64,000 nucleotides of DNA from Leptolyngbya ohadii IS1 (lineage in GTDB: Bacteria; Cyanobacteriota; Cyanobacteriia; Elainellales; Elainellaceae), in the NCBI RefSeq assembly GCF_002215035.1, contig NZ_NKFP01000001.1:238501-302500 (forward strand), written 5' to 3'. The position numbers and the translations under genes were made by a program. Numbering within the stretch: position 1 is the stretch's first letter; every line of letters starts with the position of its first letter. Positions 9,187 through 18,178 of the stretch are shown here, one piece after another. The notes below the pieces were generated by a model. That model worked only from the letters and a program-made list of their open reading frames with translations. It did no database searches and was not told the origin of the DNA.

Positions 9187-10728
9187 CTAATTCACCTGAA
9201 CATCGCTGGATGTGCTGCCTGCCTCAACCGGAGCAGGAACCAAATCTTGCAGAGGAGCGGTATTCTTGGCGGCTTCTTCCGGCGGAATCACCTGCCATTC
9301 CCGTTTGCGATTGGCATAGAAGAGAAAGGGCGGAATTGCAAATAGAATCAGTCCCGCTAGCATAATGCCCACATAGAGAACGGGGGACATAGAGCTATAT
9401 TGCGTGGGCGGCACAAAGCCGAGCAGCAGCGCCAGAGCCGACGAAATAATGCCCAGAACTGACCAGAACTCGATCGCCGGACAGACAAAACCACGCTTCA
9501 CATGGGGCTGAGTTTTACGCAGTTTCAGTGCCGAACGGAACATGAAAATGTAAATCACCAGATAGATTTGAGCGGCGATCGCACTGAGCATCCAGAAAGC
9601 AGCGGAGACATTGGGAATAATGACGTAGAAGAACGCCAGAACGGTGACTAAAGCTGCCTGAACAAACAGGATATTTTGCTGCACGCCTTTGCTGTTGGTC
9701 TTTTGCCACCAGGGGGGCAGCATTCCGGCACGACCCACCATCAGGAGTCCAGCAGACGGTCCAGCTGTCCAGGTTAGAACCCCGCCCAGCGCCCCAAAAA
9801 TGAGCAAGACCGCCATCGTCTTAATGGCCCACATCATATTAAACCGCTGGAAGAATTCGCTGTAAGCCTGCATGACGCCTGCCGTTAAGCTGGTGTCTGT
9901 AGAAGGCACAACAAACGAGATTGCCAATGTGGGAGGCACAAAAATCAACACCGTCAGCAGCGCAGCCAGGGCGATCGCCTTCGGCATTTGCTTCTGGGGA
10001 TTAGAAAGCGATCGGGCGTGAATCGCGTTCATTTCGATTCCGGCAAAGGCGAGGAAGTTGCCTACCAGCAGCACCAGACCGCCTAACAGACCCTCAAAAC
10101 TCTTCCAGAAATCGGAGGCTTCCCGATGATGTCCTGCCACAATGGTTGAGGTGGATTTGAAGATGTCGGGAATCAGCGCACCCAGGCTCAGAGGCGCTTC
10201 CGATTTGTGTCCTGTCAGCAGCCACGCTATTCCCAGCAGAATCAACACTGCCGCCGGAAATAAGGTTCCTGCAATCATAAACCACGAGGATAGTTTAGAC
10301 AGGGAATTTAATCCGTTTAAGGCAATGAACGTGCTGATCCAGTAAAGAACGATAATCACAACGGCGGTAAACAAACCATTCTTCGCCAGATCGGGATTAA
10401 TCAAAAAGGCAAAGGTGTCTGCGGCAAAAGCAAGCACGATCGGATACCAGACCACAACCTGAATCCACTGATACCAGATCGCCCAGAAGCCCAGCTTATC
10501 GCCAAACGCCTGCTTCACCCAGCCGTACATCCCCCCATTCCATCCGGTTCCTAATTCAGCAGCAACCAGAGCCACGGGAATGAAGAAAACAACGGCAGGC
10601 AGCAGATAGAGAAACACAGAACCAAGACCATAAACTGCCATCGTCGGCAGCGATCGGATGCTGGCAACAGCCGCAACCATCATAAAAGATAGGGTAAGCC
10701 ACGAAATGCGGCGAACTTGGGAACTCAT
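9187..10728 (-). CDS. gadC: Glutamate/GABA antiporter
   Basis: A 513-residue APC-superfamily protein, close to the 511 residues of E. coli GadC. It has about 12 membrane segments. N-terminal MMVAAVASIRSLPTMAVYG and central GIEMNAIHARSLSNPQKQMP are typical of the glutamate/GABA exchanger group. It swaps external glutamate for internal GABA, exporting the product of GadB and with it the consumed proton. A polar C-terminal tail of about 35 residues follows the last membrane segment, at the place where GadC carries its pH-gating plug. AAGGAG lies just before ATG 10728. It follows gadB by 60 bp in the same operon. Confidence 0.9.
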   Translation of the reverse strand: MSSQVRRISWLTLSFMMVAAVASIRSLPTMAVYGLGSVFLYLLPAVVFFIPVALVAAELGTGWNGGMYGWVKQAFGDKLGFWAIWYQWIQVVVWYPIVLAFAADTFAFLINPDLAKNGLFTAVVIIVLYWISTFIALNGLNSLSKLSSWFMIAGTLFPAAVLILLGIAWLLTGHKSEAPLSLGALIPDIFKSTSTIVAGHHREASDFWKSFEGLLGGLVLLVGNFLAFAGIEMNAIHARSLSNPQKQMPKAIALAALLTVLIFVPPTLAISFVVPSTDTSLTAGVMQAYSEFFQRFNMMWAIKTMAVLLIFGALGGVLTWTAGPSAGLLMVGRAGMLPPWWQKTNSKGVQQNILFVQAALVTVLAFFYVIIPNVSAAFWMLSAIAAQIYLVIYIFMFRSALKLRKTQPHVKRGFVCPAIEFWSVLGIISSALALLLGFVPPTQYSSMSPVLYVGIMLAGLILFAIPPFLFYANRKREWQVIPPEEAAKNTAPLQDLVPAPVEAGSTSSDVQVN

Positions 10729-10788
10729 GGGTTCTCCTTATGGGTTTACAAATGCTGTAAGGAATCCTGTCGAGAGGCTTCAAAACCG

Positions 10789-12189
10789 TTAGGTGTGCTT
10801 GTAACCGCCCGATTCCTGTTCAGTCATAGGAACGCTGACCGGATGCTTCTCGAAATGGGCGATCGCGTCGCGGAAATCTTTGATCAGCAGGGCTGCCAGA
10901 TCGCGGGAAAAGCCTTGCTTGATGATGAGACGCTGGACGGCTACATTGGTGACGTTTTTAGGCATCGTGTAGGCGGGAGCCAGCCACCCTCTCTGACGCA
11001 GACGATCGGCAAGGTCAAACAGTGTGTAGGACGTTTGGGCGCCATCTTTGAATTGCCAGGTAACGGCTGGAATTCCCGTTTGCGGATCACCGTCACAGAC
11101 CAGATCAAAGGGTCCGCTTTGCACCACTTCCTGAGCAATCCATTTGGCAGTGTCATAGCAGGCTTGCTGAATCTTGCGATAGCCTTCCTTACCCAGCCGC
11201 AGGAACAGAAAATACTGGCAGATGATTTGCCCTGCGGGACGGGAGAAGTTCAGCGCAAAGGTTGGCATCTCCCCGCCCAGATAGTTGACGTTAAAAATCA
11301 GTTCTTTGGGCAGCGCAGACGTATCCCGCCAAACCACCCATCCGGAACCGACGGGAGCCAAACCAAACTTGTGACCAGAGGTGCTGATCGATTTAACGCG
11401 GGGCAACCGGAAGTCAAATTTCACATCAGGGGCGCAGAAGGGAGCCAGAAACGCACCGCTCGCACCGTCTACATGAATATCAATGTCCAGCCCTGTACGC
11501 TGCTGAAGATCATCCAGTGCCGCTGCCAGGGGTTCGACTAACTCATAGTTGCCGGAGTAGGTGACGCCAAAGGTTGGAACCACACAGATCGTATTTTCAT
11601 CGACCCGCTTCAGCATCTCCGTCGCGTCCATAAAGTACCGTCCTGGGTCCATCGGCACTTCTCGCATTTCCACATCCCAGTAGCGGCAGAATTTGTGCCA
11701 GCAGATTTGCACCGGACCGCAGATGAGATTGGGTTTGTCGATCGATAAACCTGCCGCTTTTCGCTTTGCCCGCCACCGATGCAGCGCCGCCATTCCGCCC
11801 AACATACAGGCTTCGCTCGACCCGATCGTTGAAGTGCCGATCGGATTTTCATGGGGTTGACTGTTCCACAGATCCGCCAGCATCTTGACGCAGCGATTCT
11901 CCAGTTCCGCCGTTTGCGGATACTCATCTTTGTCGATCATGTTTTTGCTAATCGACAGATCCATCAGCTTATGGAGATCTTCGTGTTCCCATGTCTGACA
12001 GAAGGTGGCGAGGTTCTGGCGGGCATTGCCATCGAGAAACAGCTCATCGTGGACGATCTGATACACCACATCATGCCGTCCTTCACTCTCTGGAAACTTG
12101 GCGGTTGGTGCGATCGACGCTGCCAGGGTACTGCCAAAAACGGGATCAAGATCACTGGATGGATTGTTGTGTTGAATGTGTAGAGCCAT
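10789..12189 (-). CDS. gadB: Glutamate decarboxylase
   Basis: A 466-residue PLP enzyme that converts glutamate to GABA and CO2 and consumes one proton. The cofactor lysine is K274 in STSGHKFGLAP, and D241 in HVDGASG binds the pyridine nitrogen. Further family blocks are GTSTIGSSEACMLGG and SGSGWV-type residues near 280. Total length equals that of E. coli GadB. It ends in YKHT, with the penultimate-but-one His at 465, the residue that in E. coli GadB blocks the active site at neutral pH. It is the first gene of a four-gene operon with gadC, glsA and ybaT. Confidence is very high for the enzyme and good for acid regulation. Confidence 0.97.
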   Translation of the reverse strand: MALHIQHNNPSSDLDPVFGSTLAASIAPTAKFPESEGRHDVVYQIVHDELFLDGNARQNLATFCQTWEHEDLHKLMDLSISKNMIDKDEYPQTAELENRCVKMLADLWNSQPHENPIGTSTIGSSEACMLGGMAALHRWRAKRKAAGLSIDKPNLICGPVQICWHKFCRYWDVEMREVPMDPGRYFMDATEMLKRVDENTICVVPTFGVTYSGNYELVEPLAAALDDLQQRTGLDIDIHVDGASGAFLAPFCAPDVKFDFRLPRVKSISTSGHKFGLAPVGSGWVVWRDTSALPKELIFNVNYLGGEMPTFALNFSRPAGQIICQYFLFLRLGKEGYRKIQQACYDTAKWIAQEVVQSGPFDLVCDGDPQTGIPAVTWQFKDGAQTSYTLFDLADRLRQRGWLAPAYTMPKNVTNVAVQRLIIKQGFSRDLAALLIKDFRDAIAHFEKHPVSVPMTEQESGGYKHT

Positions 12190-12699
12190 ATAAGTAAAGG
12201 TTCTTGGAAAACGATGTTGCGAAGCGATTAAAGATGCAGTGAAAAATTGAGGGGCGATAGTCTACAGATGATCGTCCGTAAATTATTAGCTATCGACCGA
12301 CATATTGAACAAGCTAACCGTGAAAGTCCCCCTCAAACAAAAGAGAGGACACTTGTTCACATTCGACTGTGAATAATCATTTTGGAGATTAAAACAAAAA
12401 AGTGACAAAATCGGGCAAATCGTCTTTTGTTTGCGTTTCTTAACCTGAATGAGGGTTAGAGCTTAGCCTGACTGATTCATGAGGAGTCACCGAACCCTTT
12501 GAAAGAATCACTATCCCTTGTTTCTGAATGGGTTGACGATTGGCTCCGGAATGTTCCGAGTTTTGCACCTTTGAGATTTATACTCCCTTCTGATTAGGAA
12601 TATTTTTGCATCCTAACCCTTTCATTCTGCAAACCCATACTGCACCGTCTAATCTTTGAACCCTCTATTCTGTCCATCCTTTAAGGTTGAGGTAAATTC
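12190..12699. promoter_or_regulatory. Divergent promoter region between gadB and the lipoprotein gene
   Basis: 510 bp with no credible gene. It must hold the promoter of the gad operon (leftward) and of the lipoprotein gene (rightward). An interrupted inverted repeat TTCACATTCGACTGTGAA lies at about 12356-12373. I see no glutamine-riboswitch-like motif and no clear NtcA site. The AT-rich stretch around 12380-12440 is a plausible promoter zone, but I could not fix a start point. Confidence 0.4.
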
Positions 12700-13104
12700 A
12701 TGCGTCATCAACTCCTTTTCGCAACGTTACCAGTTTTGATGTTGGTCGGTTGCGCTCAAGCTCCAACGACTGCTGATGCAACCGCTGACTTCTGCCAAAA
12801 TCTCGCTAGTTTGAAGCAAGAACTGGCTTCTCTGGGAACCTTGACTCCTAATTCAACGGTTGGCGAATTCAACACGACACGCGATCGCATTAAAATTGCA
12901 TTCGATAAATTGAATCGTTCTGCAACGGTTCTGCAAAATGTCAAAGTCGATGACCTGAAGAAAGCCGAGGAAAATTTTAACAAGACCGTTTCCAATATTT
13001 CTCCCAAAGATACGCTAGCAGATGCAGCCACTCAGGTTCAGCAGGCAGGAGCAGAAGTGGAAGCGGCAAGAGCACAAGTGTCCTCAACTGTAAGTTGTCC
13101 ATAA
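12700..13104 (+). CDS. Small secreted lipoprotein, function unknown
   Basis: A 134-residue protein with a lipoprotein signal: MRHQLLFATLPVLMLVGC, with Cys18 following LVG as the lipobox. The mature part is short, helical and rich in Ala, Lys and Asp, with heptad-like spacing across residues 35-125. It contains one further cysteine near the start (DFCQN) and one at the C-terminus (SCP) that could form a disulfide. It is expected to be anchored to a membrane and to face the periplasm. The stop lies in a 17-bp repeat that also supplies the start of the next gene. No family was recognised. Confidence 0.7.
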   Translation: MRHQLLFATLPVLMLVGCAQAPTTADATADFCQNLASLKQELASLGTLTPNSTVGEFNTTRDRIKIAFDKLNRSATVLQNVKVDDLKKAEENFNKTVSNISPKDTLADAATQVQQAGAEVEAARAQVSSTVSCP

Positions 13105-13138
13105 CAGACATTTGTCCATAATAGGCATTTGTCCATGA
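13096..13138. repeat. 17-bp tandem repeat carrying a stop and the next start codon
   Basis: Units at 13096-13112 (TGTCCATAACAGACATT) and 13113-13129 (TGTCCATAATAGGCATT) are followed by a third partial unit, TGTCCATGA. The first unit contains the TAA stop of the lipoprotein gene. The third contains the ATG of the DUF1254 gene. Confidence 0.9.
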
Positions 13139-14430
13139 GAAACATTACGGAAATTGCACGTCAGGCGTATCTCTGGGGTTATCCGATCGTTGATAACTAC
13201 AGCGTTCTCTACAGCTTCTCTCTCGACCCCAACTCACCGGAATATAAAGCTCCACTGAACCACATTAGCCATGCTCGCACGATCGCAGGGCCTGATAATC
13301 GAGCGATCGTCTCCCCGAATGTTGATACGCCATACTCCTATGCGTGGCTTGATCTGCGGACTGAACCAATTGTGCTTTCCTTACCTGCCTTTGAGGAAAC
13401 CCGATACGTTTCGCTTCAGTTGATTGACTCCTACACCTACATCATTGATTACGTCACGCCCAGAACCAACGGCAACAGGGGCGGTCATTTCCTGGTAACC
13501 AGTCCACAGTGGCAGGGTGAAACTCCTCCTGGCATCAAACAGATTTTTCGATCGCCCACAGAACTGGTGCTGGCATTCTACCGGACTCAAATTCTGGGAT
13601 CTGGCGATCTCGAAAACGTTCACAAATTGCAGGATCAGTATCTTGTTCGTCCCCTTTCAGCCTTTCTGAATGTTCCGGCTCCACCTCCTGCACCGCCCCT
13701 TCACCCGATCGAACCTGTCGATATCCGCAAGCACCCGACATCGCTTCAGTTTTTCAACGTTCTGAACTGGATGCTGGCAACAATGCCGACTTTCCCCGAA
13801 GAAGCCGAGATGCGAAATCGGTTTGCTGAGATTGGCATTTGTCCGGGGGAACCCTTTCCGACCCCTGTTCCTGAACTGCAAGCGGCGATCGTTGAGGGAA
13901 TGAAGCTGGCACTGCATGAACTGCAAGCGGGAGTCGGTCGTGTCAAATCCTCGGCAGAACTGTTTGGCAGTCGGAAATTTTTGGGGCGCAATTATTTGAC
14001 TCGGGCGATCGCCGCCATGATTGGCATCTATGGCAATGCCGCAGAGGAATTTCTCGGCGTGGGCTATCAAACGGATTCTGAGGGCAGACCTTTTGACGGT
14101 AAACACAGCTACCAGATTCGGTTCACAGCGAATGGACTGCCTCCCGTTGCTGCCTTCTGGTCAATTACGGTCTATACCCAAGAACGATTTGTCTACGCTA
14201 ACCCACTCAACCGCTACAGCATCAGTTCGCTCATGCTGCCAATCATGTCTAAGGATATCGATGGAGGCTTCACCCTGTATTTACAGCATTTGTCTCCCGG
14301 TGCAGATAAGGAGAACAACTGGCTGCCGATCCCAGATGAGCCTTTCTTTCTGACGTTTCGGACATACTTGCCGGGTGAAGCAATTCGTCAGGGCAAGTGG
14401 GTCGCACCTCCCGTTATTTGTATTTCATAA
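13135..14430 (+). CDS. DUF1254/DUF1214 domain protein
   Basis: A 431-residue protein with the N-terminal DUF1254 pattern (AYLWGYPIVDNY, then SPNVDTPYSYAWLDL) and a C-terminal DUF1214 pattern (PPVAAFWSITVYTQERFVYANPLNRYSISS). The two domains together form a beta-sandwich protein of unknown biochemistry that is widespread in bacteria. The start is placed at ATG 13135. The TTG two codons upstream is less likely. There is no signal peptide, so a cytoplasmic location is expected. The C-terminus AYxPGEAIRQGKWVAPPV-like block is intact, so the gene looks complete. It lies 30 bp after the lipoprotein gene and may be cotranscribed with it. Function unknown. Confidence 0.85.
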   Translation: MRNITEIARQAYLWGYPIVDNYSVLYSFSLDPNSPEYKAPLNHISHARTIAGPDNRAIVSPNVDTPYSYAWLDLRTEPIVLSLPAFEETRYVSLQLIDSYTYIIDYVTPRTNGNRGGHFLVTSPQWQGETPPGIKQIFRSPTELVLAFYRTQILGSGDLENVHKLQDQYLVRPLSAFLNVPAPPPAPPLHPIEPVDIRKHPTSLQFFNVLNWMLATMPTFPEEAEMRNRFAEIGICPGEPFPTPVPELQAAIVEGMKLALHELQAGVGRVKSSAELFGSRKFLGRNYLTRAIAAMIGIYGNAAEEFLGVGYQTDSEGRPFDGKHSYQIRFTANGLPPVAAFWSITVYTQERFVYANPLNRYSISSLMLPIMSKDIDGGFTLYLQHLSPGADKENNWLPIPDEPFFLTFRTYLPGEAIRQGKWVAPPVICIS

Positions 14431-14592
14431 AACAAAATTCAAGGGAGATTATTTCACGAGTTTGTCACCTTTTAACAGTAGTCTCTATCTTCAGGCAGAT
14501 ACGATATTGCTTTTCTGACCACTCCCCTGTCAACACGGGTGAAGCGTGTGTTCCTTATTTTTATCATTTAGCCTTTAACTGGTGAATTGACT

Positions 14593-16188
14593 ATGACTTC
14601 CGTTGTCACACCTGCCCAGCGTGATCCAGGGCGTTGGATGGTTTTGTTTGCCTGCATTATTGCTGTTTTGATGGTGGCGATCGACTCTGGTATTTTGAAC
14701 CTGATCGTGCCCTCAATTCAGAAGGATCTCAATGCGTCCCAGGCAACCATTGGTTTACTATCCAGTATTTCGACGCTGATGCTGGCGGCATTTATCCTGG
14801 GTGGCGGCACGTTGGGGGATATGTACGGGCGGCGACGATTTATTTTGATTGGCACCGGGGGGATTGTCGCATCAGGTATTCTCTCCATGCTGGCTCCCAC
14901 TGCCGGATCGCTGATTGGCATTCGGGCATTGGATGGCGTGTTCCAGGCATTTGTAAATCCGCTGTCGCTGGCAATTTTAACCGTCACCTTTGACGATGAA
15001 GAACGTCCCAAGGCTTTGGGCATCTATGGAGCTACGCTGGGCATTCTAGGAGGTTTCTCATCCCTGGCGATCCAGTTTTTCAATCAGTCCTTTGGCTGGC
15101 GATCGGTTTTTCTGCTGACGATCGGATTGGGACTCATCACCATCTTTTTGATGCTGCGCTTTGTCTCGGAAAGTCGGGCAGCGGGAAGCCGAAAACTGGA
15201 TTGGCTGGGCATTTTGCTTTGTGCCGCAGGACTATTTGCGCTCATTTATGGCATCAGTCAAGCCAGCGGTGAAGGCGGATTTTTCAGCAGTGCTGTTCTG
15301 TTGCCTGTTATTGCAGGGCTGATTATCCTGGGGTTGTTCATTGGGTGGGAATCCAAAGTAGAATCGCCTGCCCTGGAGCTTTCCCTCTTTCGCAAACCTG
15401 CCTTTTCCCTCGGCGCATTGCTGATTCTGCTCTTTTCCTTTGCCCAAACGAGTGTCTTTTTCCATCTTTCCAATTATTTTCAAGTTCTGCTGCAAAAAAC
15501 GCCCGTGCAGTCTGCGCTAATGCTGTTGCCCCTGACGCTCTCGCTGTTCTGCTTTAGCCTGGTTTCTGGCTCGATCGTGAATCGATTTAAGAGCCGCACG
15601 CTGATTGTGAGCGGAACCCTTCTCTTTGCCCTTGCCCTGTTCTTCTTCTCGCGCTTGATTAGCCCAACGCTATCCATCTGGACATTGCTGATCCCAATGC
15701 TGCTACTGGGGGCAGGATATGCGATCGCCAATATTCCCCGGATGAATGCCATGCTGAGTTCTGCTCCGCCAGCTTTAGCGGGAACGGCTTCTGCTACAAA
15801 CAATGCGGTGGTTCAGTTAGGCAATGCAATGGGAATTGCTGTGACGGTTGCCCTGGTTACAACCTTTGGACGCAATTATTATCGCGGTGAATTGACCAAA
15901 GCAGGGCTGAATTCAGAGCAAATTAGTCAGGCAAACGATTTGCTAAAGAAAGTGCTGAGCAGCGATATTCCGTCCATTGCCTCCCAATATGCGATCGCTC
16001 AGGAAAAGCTGGAAGGATTGGTGGGCAACTATCAGGCAGCATTCACTACTGGAGTTTCACAGATGTTTCTGGTTGCGGCGATCGTTCTGATTCTGGCTGC
16101 TATTGTAGTTAGATTTAAATTTCGCGTTGATGCTCAGAAATTACCGACCGCTGCATCAGATTCGTCAGAATTGCTGCACGATGCATAG
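14593..16188 (+). CDS. MFS exporter, DHA2 (14-helix) family
   Basis: A 531-residue transporter with about 14 membrane segments. Motif C-like VAIDSGILNLIVPSIQ lies in helix 1 and motif A GTLGDMYGRRR lies between helices 2 and 3. The GxxNxP-type block is YAIANIPRMNAMLSS. This fits a proton-driven drug or metabolite exporter. ATG 14593 is preferred to the TTG two codons upstream. Removing the insertion sequence that follows, the gene would lie about 80 bp upstream of two dehydrogenase genes on the same strand, so the three probably formed one operon. Substrate unknown. Confidence 0.85.
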   Translation: MTSVVTPAQRDPGRWMVLFACIIAVLMVAIDSGILNLIVPSIQKDLNASQATIGLLSSISTLMLAAFILGGGTLGDMYGRRRFILIGTGGIVASGILSMLAPTAGSLIGIRALDGVFQAFVNPLSLAILTVTFDDEERPKALGIYGATLGILGGFSSLAIQFFNQSFGWRSVFLLTIGLGLITIFLMLRFVSESRAAGSRKLDWLGILLCAAGLFALIYGISQASGEGGFFSSAVLLPVIAGLIILGLFIGWESKVESPALELSLFRKPAFSLGALLILLFSFAQTSVFFHLSNYFQVLLQKTPVQSALMLLPLTLSLFCFSLVSGSIVNRFKSRTLIVSGTLLFALALFFFSRLISPTLSIWTLLIPMLLLGAGYAIANIPRMNAMLSSAPPALAGTASATNNAVVQLGNAMGIAVTVALVTTFGRNYYRGELTKAGLNSEQISQANDLLKKVLSSDIPSIASQYAIAQEKLEGLVGNYQAAFTTGVSQMFLVAAIVLILAAIVVRFKFRVDAQKLPTAASDSSELLHDA

Positions 16189-16233
16189 TTTCAACTAAGA
16201 ATCTGCTGAAATTTTAAGTTGAAGTTTTGCAGC

Positions 16234-17295
16234 GGCTTTGTTGCATGATGAGAGAAGGTGAGACCTGCCTTACGGTCTTCCTGGTATTAAGCTTCAACTT
16301 TGTAGCTATTGGGCTTGGCGATCTGGATCATACGGTTCAGTGCAGCACATTTGATGAACAGTTCCACCGCCTGGTTGTCAAATTTACGCGCACTCAGATT
16401 ACCACCCAAAATGGTCTTCAGCCGAAACATTGTGGTTTCTGCAATTGAGCGACGATGATAGCCCGAATCCTGTTTCCAACGCTTGCGTCCATGCTTGCGG
16501 ATATGGCGCAGGTTCTCGTCACGCGGATGCGGATTGCCCTTGCAATTGCCATGCTGCCAAATCACCGCATCCTGGCGCGGCGGAATCACCGCTTTGGCTC
16601 CTTGGGCGGCAATCTCGTCATAGCAATGACGATGGTCATATGCCCCATCAGTTGAGACTTGTTCTATCGGCTCATCAATGGCTTCCAGTACATCGTTGAG
16701 CACTTCTCCATCATGGAAATCATTGGTGGTCGCCACTGCTGCCAAGATTTCACCGGTTGCTTCATCCACGCCTAGATGCAGCTTGCGCCAAGTGCGTCGC
16801 TTGCTCACTCCGTGTTGACGGGTTTTCCATTCCCCTTCCCCATACACTTTCACCCCCGTTGAATCCACCACGACATGGCGAGCGCCTTCTTTCGGCAAAA
16901 CGGGTAATTCAATGGATAAGTGACCCAGTCGCCGAGACAGGGTGCTGTGGTCTGGCACCGGTAGGTCGATTCCCATCAACTGGAAAATCGATTCGAGAAA
17001 GCCTTGGCACTGCCGTCCAGCAAGACGATAGACGGCTTTAACGGTCGCCATTGTTTGAATGGCAAGGTCACTGTAGAAGACAGACGCGCCTGGTTTGCCA
17101 CTCAACTCTTCGATGACCCACTGCTCTAGGACAGATTCTTCAAGCCAGAAGGTGAGGCTTCCCCTCTGCTTGAGTCCAGCGTTATACTCAGACCAGTTGC
17201 GGATGCGGTATTGAGGTTCCATGGCTTGTTTTGGTGTGGTAATTGAAACTTACCATGTGCCTACCCTCCGCAACCCCTCTTCATGCAACAACGCC
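16234..17295 (-). mobile_element. IS5-family (IS903 group) insertion sequence, intact
   Basis: A 1062-bp element. The left end GGCTTTGTTGCATGA (16234-16248) pairs with the right end TCATGCAACAACGCC (17281-17295), 14 of 15 positions inverted. A perfect 9-bp direct repeat TTTTGCAGC flanks it at 16225-16233 and 17296-17304. Nine-bp duplications and GGCTTTGTTG ends are hallmarks of the IS903 group. The transposase gene fills most of the element on the minus strand. The exact duplication and unbroken transposase suggest a recent insertion. Confidence 0.95.
16287..17222 (-). CDS. IS5-family DDE transposase
   Basis: A 311-residue transposase, close to the 307 of IS903. The DDE triad falls in HVVVDSTGVKVYG, QVSTDGAYDHRH and RRSIAETTMFRLKT. 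The N-terminal part (IRNWSEYNAGLKQRGSLTFW) is the usual DNA-binding start of this group. The frame is intact from ATG 17222 to a stop 53 bp inside the left terminal repeat. It is probably functional. A related but diverged C-terminal fragment survives at 31.2 kb. Confidence 0.95.
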   Translation of the reverse strand: MEPQYRIRNWSEYNAGLKQRGSLTFWLEESVLEQWVIEELSGKPGASVFYSDLAIQTMATVKAVYRLAGRQCQGFLESIFQLMGIDLPVPDHSTLSRRLGHLSIELPVLPKEGARHVVVDSTGVKVYGEGEWKTRQHGVSKRRTWRKLHLGVDEATGEILAAVATTNDFHDGEVLNDVLEAIDEPIEQVSTDGAYDHRHCYDEIAAQGAKAVIPPRQDAVIWQHGNCKGNPHPRDENLRHIRKHGRKRWKQDSGYHRRSIAETTMFRLKTILGGNLSARKFDNQAVELFIKCAALNRMIQIAKPNSYKVEA

Positions 17296-17341
17296 TTTTG
17301 CAGCTACAAATTTTTGTAATGAAGTGAAAGGAGATGGGAAG

Positions 17342-18109
17342 ATGGGTGTTCTTGACGTATTTAAACTTGATGGACAGGTGGCGATCGTCACTGGCGCAGG
17401 AGCCGGAATCGGGCGGGGCATTGCGGAACTGTTCGCTAAGGCTGGAGCGGCGATCGCAGTCAGCGATTTGAAGGTTGAAACAGCTCAGGTGGTTGCGGAT
17501 GAGATCAATGCCAGTGGCGGTAAGGCGATCGCGGTTGCCTGTGATGTCACTAACGATGAAGCATTGAAGGATCTGGTGGACAAAACGGTTGCTGCCTTTG
17601 GCAAAGTGACGATTTTGATTAACAATGCGGGCGGCGGTGGTCCCAAACCGTTTGATATGTCGATGGATACCTTTATCTGGGCATATAAACTGAATGTCTT
17701 CTCTGTCTTTCACCTGTCGCAGCTTTGTGTTCCCCACATGGAAGCCGCAGGTGGCGGTGCGATCTTGAATATCTCCTCGATGGCAGGCGATAACAAGAAC
17801 AAAAACATGGCGTCCTACAGTTCTTCTAAGGCAGCAGAAAGCCACCTCACCCGCAACATTGCCTTTGACCTGGGACCCAAAAACATTCGCGTGAATGCGA
17901 TCGCGCCCGGTGCAATTAAAACGGATGCGCTGGCAACGGTTCTGTCTCCCGAAATTGAGAAGGCAATGCTGAAACATACGCCTCTGGCACGGCTGGGCGA
18001 ACCCAACGATATTGCCTACGCTGCCCTATTTCTCTGCTCTCCGGCGGCAAGCTGGGTGAGTGGACAGGTGTTAACCGTCAGCGGCGGTGGTGTGCAGGAA
18101 TTGGATTAA
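17342..18109 (+). CDS. Short-chain dehydrogenase resembling 7-alpha-hydroxysteroid dehydrogenase HdhA
   Basis: A 255-residue classical SDR. The Rossmann glycine motif is TGAGAGIG and NNAGGGGPKPFDM follows. The catalytic residues are Ser146, Tyr159 and Lys163 (SYSSSK), and the end is VSGGGVQELD. From memory, E. coli HdhA is also 255 residues, has the same triad numbering, shares NNAGGGGPKPFDM and ends SGGGVQELN, so the resemblance is strong. The natural substrate here is unlikely to be a bile acid; a terpenoid or sugar alcohol is possible. The start is ATG 17342, with AAAGGAG upstream. A more upstream in-frame ATG lies inside the insertion sequence and is rejected. The insertion sequence ends only 46 bp before the start. 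Confidence 0.9.
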   Translation: MGVLDVFKLDGQVAIVTGAGAGIGRGIAELFAKAGAAIAVSDLKVETAQVVADEINASGGKAIAVACDVTNDEALKDLVDKTVAAFGKVTILINNAGGGGPKPFDMSMDTFIWAYKLNVFSVFHLSQLCVPHMEAAGGGAILNISSMAGDNKNKNMASYSSSKAAESHLTRNIAFDLGPKNIRVNAIAPGAIKTDALATVLSPEIEKAMLKHTPLARLGEPNDIAYAALFLCSPAASWVSGQVLTVSGGGVQELD

Positions 18110-18178
18110 TCATCCAAGCCATTCAAAAACCATCGAACAACTCACAGAGATTAAGCAATTTACACTCAAGGAGACATT

